In this document: positions 46,439 through 54,661 of the stretch, in pieces
How the letters are laid out: every line of letters begins with the position of its first letter
Position numbering within the stretch: the first letter of the stretch is position 1
NCBI RefSeq assembly: GCF_000156655.1
Contig: NZ_DS996841.1
Coordinates: forward strand, 358,821-422,820
Length of the DNA stretch: 64,000 nucleotides
DNA from: Holdemanella biformis DSM 3989
GTDB taxonomy: Bacteria; Bacillota_I; Bacilli_A; Erysipelotrichales; Erysipelotrichaceae
Reading direction: 5' to 3'
Translations under genes and position numbers: made by a program
Notes under the pieces: generated by a model
What the model saw: the letters and a program-made list of their open reading frames with translations, nothing else
Databases searched by the model: none
Told to the model about the DNA's origin: nothing

Positions 46439-46966
46439 TTACTTCTTGTAATTCATTTTCTTACTTAACACCCCAAACAAAGCCAATAAAAATATTCCAA
46501 TTCCAAGCAATACGCCAGCCACTTTCATTAATTCATTGTTTGTATACTCTGTATCCGGAAGAATCCCATACTTGTAATAAGAATAACTAACATGGTCTGT
46601 GGTATATGCAGCTATGGAATCTCCTACATTATATTCCGAATATACAAATCCCGGTACTTGCATTCGCTTGTGATAATCATTCACTTTTCCATTGTTGTAG
46701 TAGAAGAAATAATTCTGAGATATCGTATCAGCCGAAGCATCTTCAGCCCTTTTACCTGTAATCAAAATATCCTCCATATAGTAATCTTCTCCCAGTACCA
46801 TCTCTTCCATTTGTGTATTAAATGCTTTAGATGTCAAAAGTATATTTATCCAGACTGTAATGAAAGCTATACTTAAAATAATGAAACAAATCCAAAACAA
46901 AATTTTCTTTTGATTTCCAGTTAATATTTCTTTTGATTCTTTGTGCTCAACCAATTTATTACTCAT
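46439..46966 (-). CDS. two-helix membrane protein of unknown function
   Basis: 175 residues with hydrophobic helices near 27-48 and 146-165 and an extracytoplasmic beta-rich domain between them (MEDILITGKRAED, NYFFYYNNGKVNDYH). The plan is like DUF3592-type proteins, but the match is weak. Same strand and cassette row as its neighbours. Confidence 0.55.
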   Translation of the reverse strand: MSNKLVEHKESKEILTGNQKKILFWICFIILSIAFITVWINILLTSKAFNTQMEEMVLGEDYYMEDILITGKRAEDASADTISQNYFFYYNNGKVNDYHKRMQVPGFVYSEYNVGDSIAAYTTDHVSYSYYKYGILPDTEYTNNELMKVAGVLLGIGIFLLALFGVLSKKMNYKK

Positions 46967-47045
46967 TCCATAATACCTCTAAAGTACTTTTTCCTTCTTC
47001 CTTCCCTTCGTCCAAGAAGTGTATCTCACTCAAAGAACTCGGTCA

Positions 47046-47077
47046 ATCCCGATTTCTCAGTTTCAAAAAATGGCATT
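47046..47077 (-). repeat. cassette repeat, copy 4
   Basis: Minus strand: the core GAAACTGAGAAATCGGGATT preceded by ATGCCATTTTTT. It begins at the stop codon of the SdpI-like gene. Confidence 0.8.
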
Positions 47078-47454
47078 TATCGTCTTGTTCCATTCTTATC
47101 AAAATTCTTTTTTAATGCTATTTCTGTTGGGAGAATAGACCCAATTAAAGGAATAAGTTGAACACCACAGATAATTCCTCCTATACTCCCAACACAATCT
47201 TCATTTTTTCCAATCACTAAAAGCATGAATATTACTGTTATCGGCAACATAACCATTCCACAGACATACCAGACTTTACCACAATATTTATGAGCAAATT
47301 CCCATGTGTCTTTGTTCTTCATAGACATCGAAGTCCGATATCCAAATACTGAATTTATTTCCTTTGGAGCCTTTTTCATAAAATATCTTCCAAAACCAAT
47401 CATCGTAAATGGAAGAAGCAAATCCATAATCAACATAAAAATCCAAAACCCCAT
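47077..47454 (-). CDS. SdpI-like membrane protein
   Basis: 125 residues with three hydrophobic segments and the SdpI-family motif SVFGYRTSMSMKNKDTWEFAH. SdpI is the immunity protein against the SdpC killing factor in Bacillus, and many homologues are found alone in genomes. Here it could protect against a bacteriocin-like stress. GGAGG precedes the ATG. Confidence 0.8.
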   Translation of the reverse strand: MGFWIFMLIMDLLLPFTMIGFGRYFMKKAPKEINSVFGYRTSMSMKNKDTWEFAHKYCGKVWYVCGMVMLPITVIFMLLVIGKNEDCVGSIGGIICGVQLIPLIGSILPTEIALKKNFDKNGTRR

Positions 47455-47474
47455 TGTAAACCTCCTTTACTACA

Positions 47475-47484
47475 AATCCCGATT
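47475..47484 (-). repeat. cassette repeat, copy 5 (core only)
   Basis: Minus strand: AAATCGGGATTTG directly after the GNAT stop and before the SdpI ribosome site. Confidence 0.55.
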
Positions 47485-47485
47485 T

Positions 47486-47911
47486 CTATTTTCGTTTCCA
47501 TAGCATAGTGTACTCTTTTTCACCAGTAGCTTCATCCAAGCCTTCACATTGAATAATGAACGCTTCTCTTTGGTAAAAAGAAATTGCTCTGGCATTCTTC
47601 TGGTATACATTTAATCGTAAGCTAACTTTTTTATCCTTAACATAATCTAATAAAAACTTACCTATGCCACATGACTGTATTTCATCGGAGACAAAAATAC
47701 CTTCTATATATTCATCATTTAGTCCTACAAATCCTTGTATCATTTTATCTGCTTCAAACACATAAACTTCGTATTGTGACATCATTTCTTTTACTAATTC
47801 ATAATTACTTTTCCAGTATTGATTGGAAATAAAATAATGTGCTTTCAGATTTGTCTTTAACCATATGTCAGCAACTCTATCGATATCTCCGTTCAGCAAC
47901 TTTCTAATCAT
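47486..47911 (-). CDS. GNAT acetyltransferase
   Basis: About 141 residues: RKLLNGDIDRVADIWLKTN, QGFVGLNDEYIEGIFVSDE and the acetyl-CoA loop SCGIGKFLLDYVKDK, then YQKNARAISFYQREAF. This is a normal small GNAT of the RimI type. The substrate is unknown. ATG 47911 is chosen over TTG 47929 because GGAG precedes it. It is the rightmost unit of the cassette row. Confidence 0.85.
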   Translation of the reverse strand: MIRKLLNGDIDRVADIWLKTNLKAHYFISNQYWKSNYELVKEMMSQYEVYVFEADKMIQGFVGLNDEYIEGIFVSDEIQSCGIGKFLLDYVKDKKVSLRLNVYQKNARAISFYQREAFIIQCEGLDEATGEKEYTMLWKRK

Positions 47912-48012
47912 AACAAATTTTCTCCACAACTACATCCTTTATGCTTTTCTCTTTTTTTCATTCTATCACAAGCTCACCATTAATCATTATTTTTTTGATA
48001 TTTTTTCTTTTC

Positions 48013-48056
48013 CCCCACTGTAAAACAGCCTCTGAGCGTTTCGTTATATAGAGGGG
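48013..48056. repeat. right inverted repeat of cargo block
   Basis: Reverse complement of 44239-44280 with a few differences; the shared core on this strand is CTCTGAGCGTTTCGTTATAT. It stands between the GNAT gene and the mobilisation genes. Confidence 0.85.
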
Positions 48057-48129
48057 TACACATACAGAGCAAGATCCACCCATGTTTAACAGTATTGCCA
48101 TTTGGCATCCTGTTCTCCTATGGGATTTA

Positions 48130-48290
48130 TCTTGATGGGGATCTCCCCATACCCTCTCAATAACAGACGTTTCACTTGTCTGTTGGTTCCACCTAAAGGT
48201 GTTCACAGCACTATTTCTAATATCGGAAGGGACAGCCGATATTGAAATACGTGGATTCCCGGCGGGAGGAATAGTCTCAGCGAAAGGAGG
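48130..48290 (+). other. candidate oriT region upstream of mobC
   Basis: Between the right inverted repeat and mobC there is no credible gene but several small inverted repeats: GGGGATCTCCCC, ACAGAC/GTCTGT (48149-48183 region), and AATATCGG/CCGATATT near 48218-48244. Clustering of hairpins directly before mobC and a relaxase gene is typical of transfer origins. The nick site is not identified. Confidence 0.45.
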
Positions 48291-48293
48291 AGT

Positions 48294-48680
48294 ATGAGAA
48301 CAAAAAACAAAGATAAAGAACTGAATCACAGACATTTTATAGGATTACGTCTTACAGATGTCGAACTGGATTTATTAGACCAAGGCGCTGCTTGTTTATC
48401 TGTTAGCCGATCAGAATATCTGAGGAAACTTCTATTGGAAAAGCAAATCAATCACCAAATTGAAGTTGTTGCAGACATGAATGATCTCAGAAAACTGGTC
48501 AGTGAATATGGAAAAATCGGATCGAATCTCAATCAGATCGCCAAGCATTTTAACAGTGGTGGCAGTCAGTCTCGTGCTATAGAAAATGAAATCCATCAGT
48601 GCATCACGGACTTATTCCTATTGAGAAAAGAGGTACTGAAACTGGCAGGTGGTATGAATGGCAATCGTAAAACACATTAA
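48294..48680 (+). CDS. mobC: MobC-like relaxosome accessory protein
   Basis: 128 residues: an RHH-like N-terminus (IGLRLTDVELDLLDQGAA, SVSRSEYLRKLL) and the MobC motif EYGKIGSNLNQIAKHFNSGG. It should bind oriT and help the relaxase nick. AAAGGAGG precedes the ATG. Its end overlaps the relaxase start by 23 bases. Confidence 0.85.
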   Translation: MRTKNKDKELNHRHFIGLRLTDVELDLLDQGAACLSVSRSEYLRKLLLEKQINHQIEVVADMNDLRKLVSEYGKIGSNLNQIAKHFNSGGSQSRAIENEIHQCITDLFLLRKEVLKLAGGMNGNRKTH

Positions 48681-50211
48681 AAGCAGAAATGCAAATTACT
48701 CGGCTGCTATCAATTACCTTCTGTTTGAACATGATGAAAAAACCGGGAAAAAGATTGTAGATGAATCCGGACGAAGCATCCTGCGAAAAGAGTTTTATAT
48801 GGATGGGCTGAACTGTGATCCGATGTCTTTTGACAAGGAATGTGAACTGACAAATGCTCATTTTCACAAAAATAAGAAACGTGAAGATATCAAAAGTCAC
48901 CACTACATTATCAGCTACGATCCAGCCGATGTGACAGAGAATGGACTTACCGGAAAGAGAGCACAGTCAATCAGTTTGGAACTTGCAAAGCAGATGTTTC
49001 CCGGATATCAGGCACTGGTAGTTACTCACACCGATGGCCACAATGAATCCGGAAATATCCATACTCACATCGTTATCAACAGTGTGCGAAAGACTGCAGT
49101 GGAAAGGCAGCCATATATGGATAAACCACATGATGAAGCCGCCGGTTACAAGCATCGATCCACTGATAAATTCATGAACACTTTTAAGAAAACCGTCATG
49201 GATCGGTGCCAACAGGAAGGACTTCACCAAATAGATCTTCTTGCACCGGCTGAGAAAAAAATCACTCAGAAAGAGTATATGGCACAGAAACATGGCCAAC
49301 AAAACCTGGATGAGATCAACCAGAAAATCATCGAAGATGGTCTCAAACCAACATCCACCGTGTTCCTTACACAGAAAGAATATTTGCGAAATGCAATTGA
49401 TGAATGTGCTGCCACATCCAATAGTTTTGATGAATTCCAATCCAAACTTCTGGAACAATTTCAAATCTCTGTGATTGAGCATCGTGGCAGATACAGCTAT
49501 CTTCATCCTGATCGACAGAAGCGGATTACTGAACGTGTACTGGGAACACGATATGGAAAAGAATACCTGGAACAGACTTTCTTACGCAAAGATCCATTGA
49601 CCATTCTCTACGTCAGATCTCACCTGCGCCTGGTTGTAAATCTCCAGACAAATGTGAAAGCAATGCAGAGCCCGGCTTATGCTCATCGGGTAAAACTTTC
49701 TAACCTGCAGCAAATGGCAAATACCATTATCTATGTGCAGGAACATGGATTTGATACGCAGTCAGATCTGAAAAACACACTGCTTGCCTCAAAGCAGGAA
49801 CTAAAAGAAATGCAGACACAGGTTGCTCAGCATCGTTCCGATCTAAGGATCCTCAACAATCAGATCCGTTATACCGGACAGTACTATGCAAATAAGGAAG
49901 TTTATTCCCAGTTTTCAAAAGCAAAGTACAAAGGAAAGTACCGGAAAGAACATGAGAAGGAAATTCAGAAATATGAAGAAGCCAGAGATTGGCTGAGATC
50001 CTTTTATCAGGATGGAAAGATGACAAGCCTAAAAACCTTGACTTTACAAAAAGAAAAACTGCAACAGCAGATAGCTTCCGAAGAAGAAGCAATAAGCAGC
50101 TTGAAAGAAAAAATAAAAGATCTGGATACTGCCGATCAGAATATTGATTTCATTCTTCAGATGCAGATTCCGGAACCAGTAAGATCAAAAACCAAGGATC
50201 TCGAAAGATAA
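48658..50211 (+). CDS. MobA/VirD2-type relaxase
   Basis: 517 residues. The N-terminal relaxase domain has the early region MAIVKHIKSRNANYSAAINY and the metal-binding histidine motif GNIHTHIVINSV preceded by VTHTDGH. The C-terminal half is coiled-coil (about 360-505). It nicks oriT and leads the DNA strand into a recipient through a type IV channel. It is followed at once by the thymidylate genes on the same strand. Confidence 0.88.
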   Translation: MAIVKHIKSRNANYSAAINYLLFEHDEKTGKKIVDESGRSILRKEFYMDGLNCDPMSFDKECELTNAHFHKNKKREDIKSHHYIISYDPADVTENGLTGKRAQSISLELAKQMFPGYQALVVTHTDGHNESGNIHTHIVINSVRKTAVERQPYMDKPHDEAAGYKHRSTDKFMNTFKKTVMDRCQQEGLHQIDLLAPAEKKITQKEYMAQKHGQQNLDEINQKIIEDGLKPTSTVFLTQKEYLRNAIDECAATSNSFDEFQSKLLEQFQISVIEHRGRYSYLHPDRQKRITERVLGTRYGKEYLEQTFLRKDPLTILYVRSHLRLVVNLQTNVKAMQSPAYAHRVKLSNLQQMANTIIYVQEHGFDTQSDLKNTLLASKQELKEMQTQVAQHRSDLRILNNQIRYTGQYYANKEVYSQFSKAKYKGKYRKEHEKEIQKYEEARDWLRSFYQDGKMTSLKTLTLQKEKLQQQIASEEEAISSLKEKIKDLDTADQNIDFILQMQIPEPVRSKTKDLER

Positions 50212-50240
50212 CCATCACAAAACAAAGGAGGAACTATCAC

Positions 50241-50567
50241 ATGACACAAGAAGAATTTAATATTGTATTTGAACTTCAGATGAGAAAGTGTGCCGATATT
50301 CTGGCACATAAAAAGAAAGAATATACCGGTGACAATATTGACCGCCTCAGTGCATTCAAGATTGCTGCCGCCTTACAAAACTGCGATCCAAAAGCAGCAC
50401 TGGCCGGTATGATGTCGAAACATGTCGTATCCCTTTACGATATGTGTTATTCCACTCTGTTACATTTTGACATGGAACAGTGGGATGAAAAAATCACAGA
50501 CTGCATCAATTATCTGATCCTTTTAAAAGCTCTGGTAAAGGAGGAACAGGCCTATGGATCACATTGA
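50241..50567 (+). CDS. DUF1599-like (nucleotide-modification-associated) protein
   Basis: 108 residues, mostly helical. HKKKEYTGDNIDRLSAFKIAA and WDEKITDCINYLILLKALV resemble the 'KN.DYg.d....F...A' and 'D.iNYl.lL' elements of DUF1599 proteins common in phages and ICEs. It overlaps thyX by 14 bases, which supports a role in nucleotide supply or modification. Confidence 0.6.
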   Translation: MTQEEFNIVFELQMRKCADILAHKKKEYTGDNIDRLSAFKIAAALQNCDPKAALAGMMSKHVVSLYDMCYSTLLHFDMEQWDEKITDCINYLILLKALVKEEQAYGSH

Positions 50568-51333
50568 AACAGCTATCTTAAACTGCTATGGAATCCGGGA
50601 AGCAGAACAGAATATGGTCTTTGCTGCCAGACTCACACAACACGGTCATACGATCCAGAACATGGCAGATCTGATGGATCTTTACCGTCAATCCTACAGT
50701 CAGAAGACTGTAGAAAACATTGCAGGGCTTCCGCATCCAACCGTGCAGAAATTCATGGTCATTACCGTAGCTGTTGTTGGTGCAAGCAGACGCTTCCTGG
50801 CACAGATCACAAGACATCAGAACGAAGTAAAGTACATGAGTGCATCTCTGCAGTACAGCAATTATTCCGGTCATGCTGCATTTGCTATTCCATATGGAAT
50901 CATGAAAGCAGATAAAGAAATCCAGGATATTTACAAGAAAAGCTGTCAGTCAGATCTGGATCATTATGCAGAGCTTTGTGGCTTAGGCATTGATCATGAT
51001 TCAGCCGGATATGCCACACCTCAGGGACTTCGAAACGTACTGATCATCAGCGCGACACCTTACCAGTGGAAGCATATGATTGGCCAAAGAACCTGCCGAA
51101 GAAATACGGATGAAACAAGGATTGTGATGCTACAGATCTGGCAGAGATTGTACAAATTAAGCCCGATTCTTTTTGCACCGGATCTGACCGGTCCATTCTG
51201 TCAAAGAGGTAGCTGTATGGAAAAACAGATGTCCTGCCAGAATCCTATTTTGAAACTTTGGATGCCGTCAGATATTTTAAAAACTGATTATCCATTGCTC
51301 ATCAGGAAGGAGGTGAGTAGCCATAAAGATTAA
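50554..51333 (+). CDS. thyX: flavin-dependent thymidylate synthase-like protein
   Basis: 259 residues. ITRHQNEVKYMSASLQY (about 85-101) corresponds to the ThyX motif region RHR-X7-S with Q for the second R. The C-terminal RNVLIISATPYQWKHM and RTCRRNTDETRIVM match the conserved FAD/dUMP-binding helix and end. ThyX makes dTMP from dUMP with methylene-tetrahydrofolate and FADH2. The altered motif leaves some doubt about activity. It is coupled to its neighbours on both sides. Confidence 0.75.
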   Translation: MDHIETAILNCYGIREAEQNMVFAARLTQHGHTIQNMADLMDLYRQSYSQKTVENIAGLPHPTVQKFMVITVAVVGASRRFLAQITRHQNEVKYMSASLQYSNYSGHAAFAIPYGIMKADKEIQDIYKKSCQSDLDHYAELCGLGIDHDSAGYATPQGLRNVLIISATPYQWKHMIGQRTCRRNTDETRIVMLQIWQRLYKLSPILFAPDLTGPFCQRGSCMEKQMSCQNPILKLWMPSDILKTDYPLLIRKEVSSHKD

Positions 51334-51736
51334 ACTGATTGACTTTGGTCTGAAAGCAGATCATCATCCCTTCCGGCCACATGAAAATGATGCCGGTGCT
51401 GATGTATTCATGCCTTATGATTGCGTATTAAAACCAGGTGAGATTGCAAGAATTCCGCTTGGATTCGGTCTCATCATCCCGGATGGATTTGCCGGATATG
51501 TCTTTCCTCGAAGCAACATGGCAGCAAAAGGACTGGTATGCGAACTTCCACCGATTGACTCCGGTTACCGTGGTGAGATCCATGCCATTATCAGTAACGT
51601 GAGCACATCTTCTCAGACCATTCATAAAGACACACGCGTCGGTCAGCTGGTGATCACACCGGTCGTGATCGCAGACTTTGTCCTGGACCTCGGTGAAGAA
51701 CGAGGAACCGGGGCATTTGGAAGCACAGGAGAATAA
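51323..51736 (+). CDS. dut: dUTPase, apparently from an ATA start
   Basis: The trimeric dUTPase motifs are present: NDAGADVFMP (motif 1), PRSNMAAKGL (motif 2), GVIDSGYRG-like PPIDSGYRGEI (motif 3), RVGQLVI (motif 4) and GTGAFGSTG (motif 5). Conserved sequence KLIDFGLKADHHPF lies upstream of the first ATG (51410). The frame is closed by TGA at 51314, and no ATG, GTG or TTG occurs before motif 1. An AAGGAGGTGA site at 51307-51316 points to ATA at 51323. It makes dUMP, the substrate for ThyX next door. Confidence 0.8.
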   Translation: MKIKLIDFGLKADHHPFRPHENDAGADVFMPYDCVLKPGEIARIPLGFGLIIPDGFAGYVFPRSNMAAKGLVCELPPIDSGYRGEIHAIISNVSTSSQTIHKDTRVGQLVITPVVIADFVLDLGEERGTGAFGSTGE

Positions 51737-51740
51737 TAAT

Positions 51741-52019
51741 ATGATTACATTTGGAAGAAAATTAAAACACTTAAGACAAAAAAATCATCTCACCCAGAAA
51801 GAACTTGGGATGGCTGTTGGATTTCCCGACAGCTGTGCTGATGTCCGGATTGCTCAGTATGAAAGCGATGTCCGAACGCCAAAAGAGGATCTTATGAAAC
51901 TCTTCGCATCAACACTCGGTGTTCCGGTTGAACTCTTTACTGTACCGGTACTCTCAGAACCTAGGGAATATGAGGCGGCGGAGTATTGGAGGTATGAGTT
52001 AGGGGCGGAACTAGATTAA
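51741..52019 (+). CDS. XRE-family HTH regulator
   Basis: 92 residues from ATG 51741, four bases after the dut stop. The HTH is clear (FGRKLKHLRQKNHLTQKELG, RIAQYESDVRTPKEDL), with a short tail. It probably controls the mob/nucleotide operon or transfer. Confidence 0.8.
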   Translation: MITFGRKLKHLRQKNHLTQKELGMAVGFPDSCADVRIAQYESDVRTPKEDLMKLFASTLGVPVELFTVPVLSEPREYEAAEYWRYELGAELD

Positions 52020-52037
52020 TTGTCATAATACTGATAT

Positions 52038-52068
52038 GAGGCAACGGATTTTCCGCTGCCTCGCTTTT
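52038..52068 (+). terminator. terminator after the HTH gene
   Basis: GAGGCAACGGA and TCCGCTGCCTC form the stem with a TTT loop, followed by a T-rich run. It ends the plus-strand mob-thyX-dut-HTH operon. Confidence 0.8.
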
Positions 52069-52149
52069 ATCATTTTGAGGGTAATTGAAAATATCCTCCT
52101 GTGTTGAGCAATCCTCTTTTTCTGCGCTTTACCTGCATATCTATATATT

Positions 52150-52578
52150 TCATTTTATTTCTGTTCCATCGATAAAAAGCACATATTTATCCGGATTATG
52201 AACAATATCATAATCTTTTCCATATTCAATCGGTCTAAATTCTATCTGCATAATGGATTTTCCATTTTCGATATCTTCTTTCCAAGAATATACGGTCATA
52301 TCAAGGCTGGTTGCATATCCATGATCTGTAGAAAATTTTATTGAATGAAATGAATTCTCTTTGTACATTTTTAAAAGCAGTCTTGTAAATGCTTCTTTAT
52401 CAGAAATATTTTTTCTGTTAGCAACTACTGTAAGATTCTCATCTCTATTCATAGAAAAACTGCCAACTACATCTGGCTCACCTTCTTTATGCTTTAATAA
52501 GCTTTTCCCAATTATCATTCCAACAATAATCGAAAAAACGATAGCAACAAATACAAGTGTTATATTTTTTTTCTTCAT
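52150..52578 (-). CDS. membrane-anchored protein of unknown function
   Basis: 142 residues with an N-terminal anchor (ITLVFVAIVFSIIVGMIIG) and a small outside domain (TRLLLKMYKENSFHSIKFS, DIVHNPDKYVLFIDGTEI). No family is recognised. It is cargo between two HTH genes. Confidence 0.55.
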   Translation of the reverse strand: MKKKNITLVFVAIVFSIIVGMIIGKSLLKHKEGEPDVVGSFSMNRDENLTVVANRKNISDKEAFTRLLLKMYKENSFHSIKFSTDHGYATSLDMTVYSWKEDIENGKSIMQIEFRPIEYGKDYDIVHNPDKYVLFIDGTEIK

Positions 52579-52693
52579 TTTATCAAGTTCCTTAGAATTA
52601 TATATAAGTCTTTAGAACTACTATATCATATTTTCACGTTAAACCAAATAAAAAAGAAGAGCAATAAGCCCTTCCATCTTCTTATTCACGTAT

Positions 52694-53008
52694 TTATTCC
52701 ACCAATGCTCTCACTGCATTGATAATTCTCTGTTGCTTTTCTTTAGGTAGTTTCTCTATCATTTCAGATAATTCATTCGTAACGCCGCTAACCGAATGTG
52801 TCACAACATCAATCAATAGTGTATCTGCTGAAACATCTAATGCATTTGCAATCGCAATAAAAGTATCAAGTTTTGTTACTTTCAGTCCTCTCTCTATAAC
52901 ACTTACATGAGTTGGACTCAAGTTTACCAGTGCTGCCAATTCTTCTTGTGTAAGATTCTTAGCTTCCCTTGCAGCTTTTATTCTCTGACCAACCGCCTTT
53001 AAATCCAT
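52694..53008 (-). CDS. XRE-family HTH regulator
   Basis: 104 residues with a typical Cro/CI fold (VGQRIKAAREAKNLTQEELA, SPTHVSVIERGLKVTKLDT) and a short C-terminal oligomer region. It is a likely repressor of the element. Its gene runs opposite to the mob operon. Confidence 0.85.
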   Translation of the reverse strand: MDLKAVGQRIKAAREAKNLTQEELAALVNLSPTHVSVIERGLKVTKLDTFIAIANALDVSADTLLIDVVTHSVSGVTNELSEMIEKLPKEKQQRIINAVRALVE

Positions 53009-53120
53009 TGTGACACCTCCTTTAGAACGATAATTCGGTCTAAAACTAGTATAACGATTGATCTTTAAAACATACAGAATCTACAGATTGTTAACTTGTT
53101 CTTTAGAACTATTTTAAATT

Positions 53121-53155
53121 AAAAAGGCCCAAAAGGGCACTTTCCCTTTTGAGCC
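53121..53155 (-). terminator. terminator after the ICE accessory operon
   Basis: Minus strand: GGCTCAAAAGGG, a loop, CCCTTTTGGGCC and five T residues. A second hairpin, CCTCATG/CATGAGG with a T-run on the plus strand, lies at about 53195-53219. Confidence 0.75.
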
Positions 53156-53232
53156 TATACACTTTATCAACTAACGTATTTTGCTTTCATTTTTCCTCAT
53201 GGTCATGAGGCTTTTTTCTCTTAAATCGCATT

Positions 53233-53523
53233 CTATGAATCCTTTGATTGTTCTTTCTGTTCTTCAATAATTCGTTCGGTTGCTTTATGAATCCTATCCT
53301 TGGAATAGGGTGGTCTTAAATTCAATGATAACCGTCCCTTTCTGATCATATACGTTTCACTGCCATCTTCCGAAGCTCCTTTCAACCAGCAATCATCCGG
53401 ATACTTCTCAGCAAAGGATCTCAACCGTTTCTGCAAGCTCTGATTGAAGGTATACACATCATAGAATCCGTCATCTTCATTGGTCAGAATAATCGTTTCT
53501 TTTTCACACTTTAACCTTCGCAT
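53233..53523 (-). CDS. small conserved ICE protein
   Basis: 96 residues with YDVYTFNQSLQKRLRSFAEKY and RKGRLSLNLRPPYSKD, a pattern seen in short proteins of Clostridia conjugative elements ('...SRLSFRLTAPYSEE...'). The function is unknown. It starts four bases after the YodL-like gene. Confidence 0.55.
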   Translation of the reverse strand: MRRLKCEKETIILTNEDDGFYDVYTFNQSLQKRLRSFAEKYPDDCWLKGASEDGSETYMIRKGRLSLNLRPPYSKDRIHKATERIIEEQKEQSKDS

Positions 53524-53526
53524 ATT

Positions 53527-54411
53527 CTACCCCCGCTTTCTTTCCATTTCCTGATCCAGGTACTTTGGTATCGGCTTTCCGGACCGACGAGCAATAGCAA
53601 TCTGTTTCTGATGCAGTCGTTTAATCACGGATCTTCGTTTCTTAGGTTTGCCATCCTGTTGATTTCTGGGAGTCTGTTTGTTGCTGCGGGCATTAGAGAT
53701 CTTTTCTGGATTCTTCTTCTGATTATTTACCAGACCGTCCACCATATCATAATTGGCTTCGGTACCGGATTCTCTGCTTCGTTCATAAGTGCCGTTCTGG
53801 TAGAACTTCTGGTAATGTTCCAGACGGATTTTACCATCTTGTTTTAACTGTTCGACTGAATTTAGCGGTGCCTGCTGTTGAATGTAATTATGGATCTTTT
53901 GTTTTGTTTTTTCGTCGAATTTCTTACATTCTTCGACAACCATTTTTCCATAGGCATCCAGGATAACACCTTGAGCCTGATCCCGGTATACTTGATGCTC
54001 CATCAGATAAAACTGTTTCCCGTCGATGATGATGGTGTCTGTTGCAATCCAGTTCCCTTTTTTTCCGTCAATTTGATAATTCTCAGTCTTCATAGTGATC
54101 AGTGCGCCCGATGTATTGATACGAATGAATCCGGCCAGATACTGTGGATAGTTCTCATCTACATAGTAGCAGTTGATTTCTCCATCCCTGTTCAGTACAA
54201 GTACGTCACTGACTTCGCATTGCTTTTTCATTCGTTTCCAGATGTCAGCGACTTTTTCTTCTTCCTGCATTTCATGAATCGAGATTACTCGGTAATTTTC
54301 GACAGTAATCGACACATTCTGCTGTCTTGCTTCTTGATATGGCAGATGCCACAGTGCTTTTCCTGCTGTCTGCTGATCTACTCGGTAGACTGCAAATTGA
54401 TTAAGCTTCAT
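53527..54411 (-). CDS. YodL-domain ICE protein
   Basis: About 294 residues. The first 130 residues match the YodL-like region of ICE proteins: LNQFAVYRVDQQTAGKALW, ISIHEMQEEEKVADIW, DVLVLNRDGEINCYYVD. The C-terminus is very basic (KPKKRRSVIKRLHQKQ), suggesting nucleic-acid binding. ATG 54411 is preferred because GGAGG stands nine bases before it. It overlaps the TTRAP-like gene by 11 bases. Confidence 0.65.
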   Translation of the reverse strand: MKLNQFAVYRVDQQTAGKALWHLPYQEARQQNVSITVENYRVISIHEMQEEEKVADIWKRMKKQCEVSDVLVLNRDGEINCYYVDENYPQYLAGFIRINTSGALITMKTENYQIDGKKGNWIATDTIIIDGKQFYLMEHQVYRDQAQGVILDAYGKMVVEECKKFDEKTKQKIHNYIQQQAPLNSVEQLKQDGKIRLEHYQKFYQNGTYERSRESGTEANYDMVDGLVNNQKKNPEKISNARSNKQTPRNQQDGKPKKRRSVIKRLHQKQIAIARRSGKPIPKYLDQEMERKRG

Positions 54412-54661
54412 AGGCATCGTCCTCCAAGTTATTCAGATAATAATTCAGATCCAGAGAATAGTAGTATTTGTCTTCGATCTGCTGTAATTTTCCAACTGTA
54501 GAATTGATAATCTCAATTATTTCATCATTCTCAGGATCACTTTCTTCCTGTTCCAAAACTTCCAAAGCTTCTTTCAGTGTTTGGATTGTTTCTTCCTTTG
54601 TGTGCTGCTGGAAGATAGCAGTAATAGTCAGTTCATTTTCTTCCAGGTTTACATTTCTCAT
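54401..54661 (-). CDS. TTRAP-like transposon-transfer assisting protein
   Basis: 86 acidic residues, all helical (TITAIFQQHTKEETIQTL, EIIEIINSTVGKLQQIED), with the size and pattern of the TTRAP family found in Tn916/Tn1549-like transfer regions. It overlaps both neighbours by a few bases. Confidence 0.55.
   Translation of the reverse strand: MRNVNLEENELTITAIFQQHTKEETIQTLKEALEVLEQEESDPENDEIIEIINSTVGKLQQIEDKYYYSLDLNYYLNNLEDDAYEA

Noticed and set aside
45284-47488. A classical integron
   Set aside because: No IntI-type integrase is in the window and the repeat lacks the paired core sites of attC; cassette-like organisation is reported only as an observation.
47958-48335. 125-residue minus-strand frame upstream of mobC
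   Set aside because: It runs antisense through the right inverted repeat, the hairpin cluster and the mobC start and has no recognisable domain.
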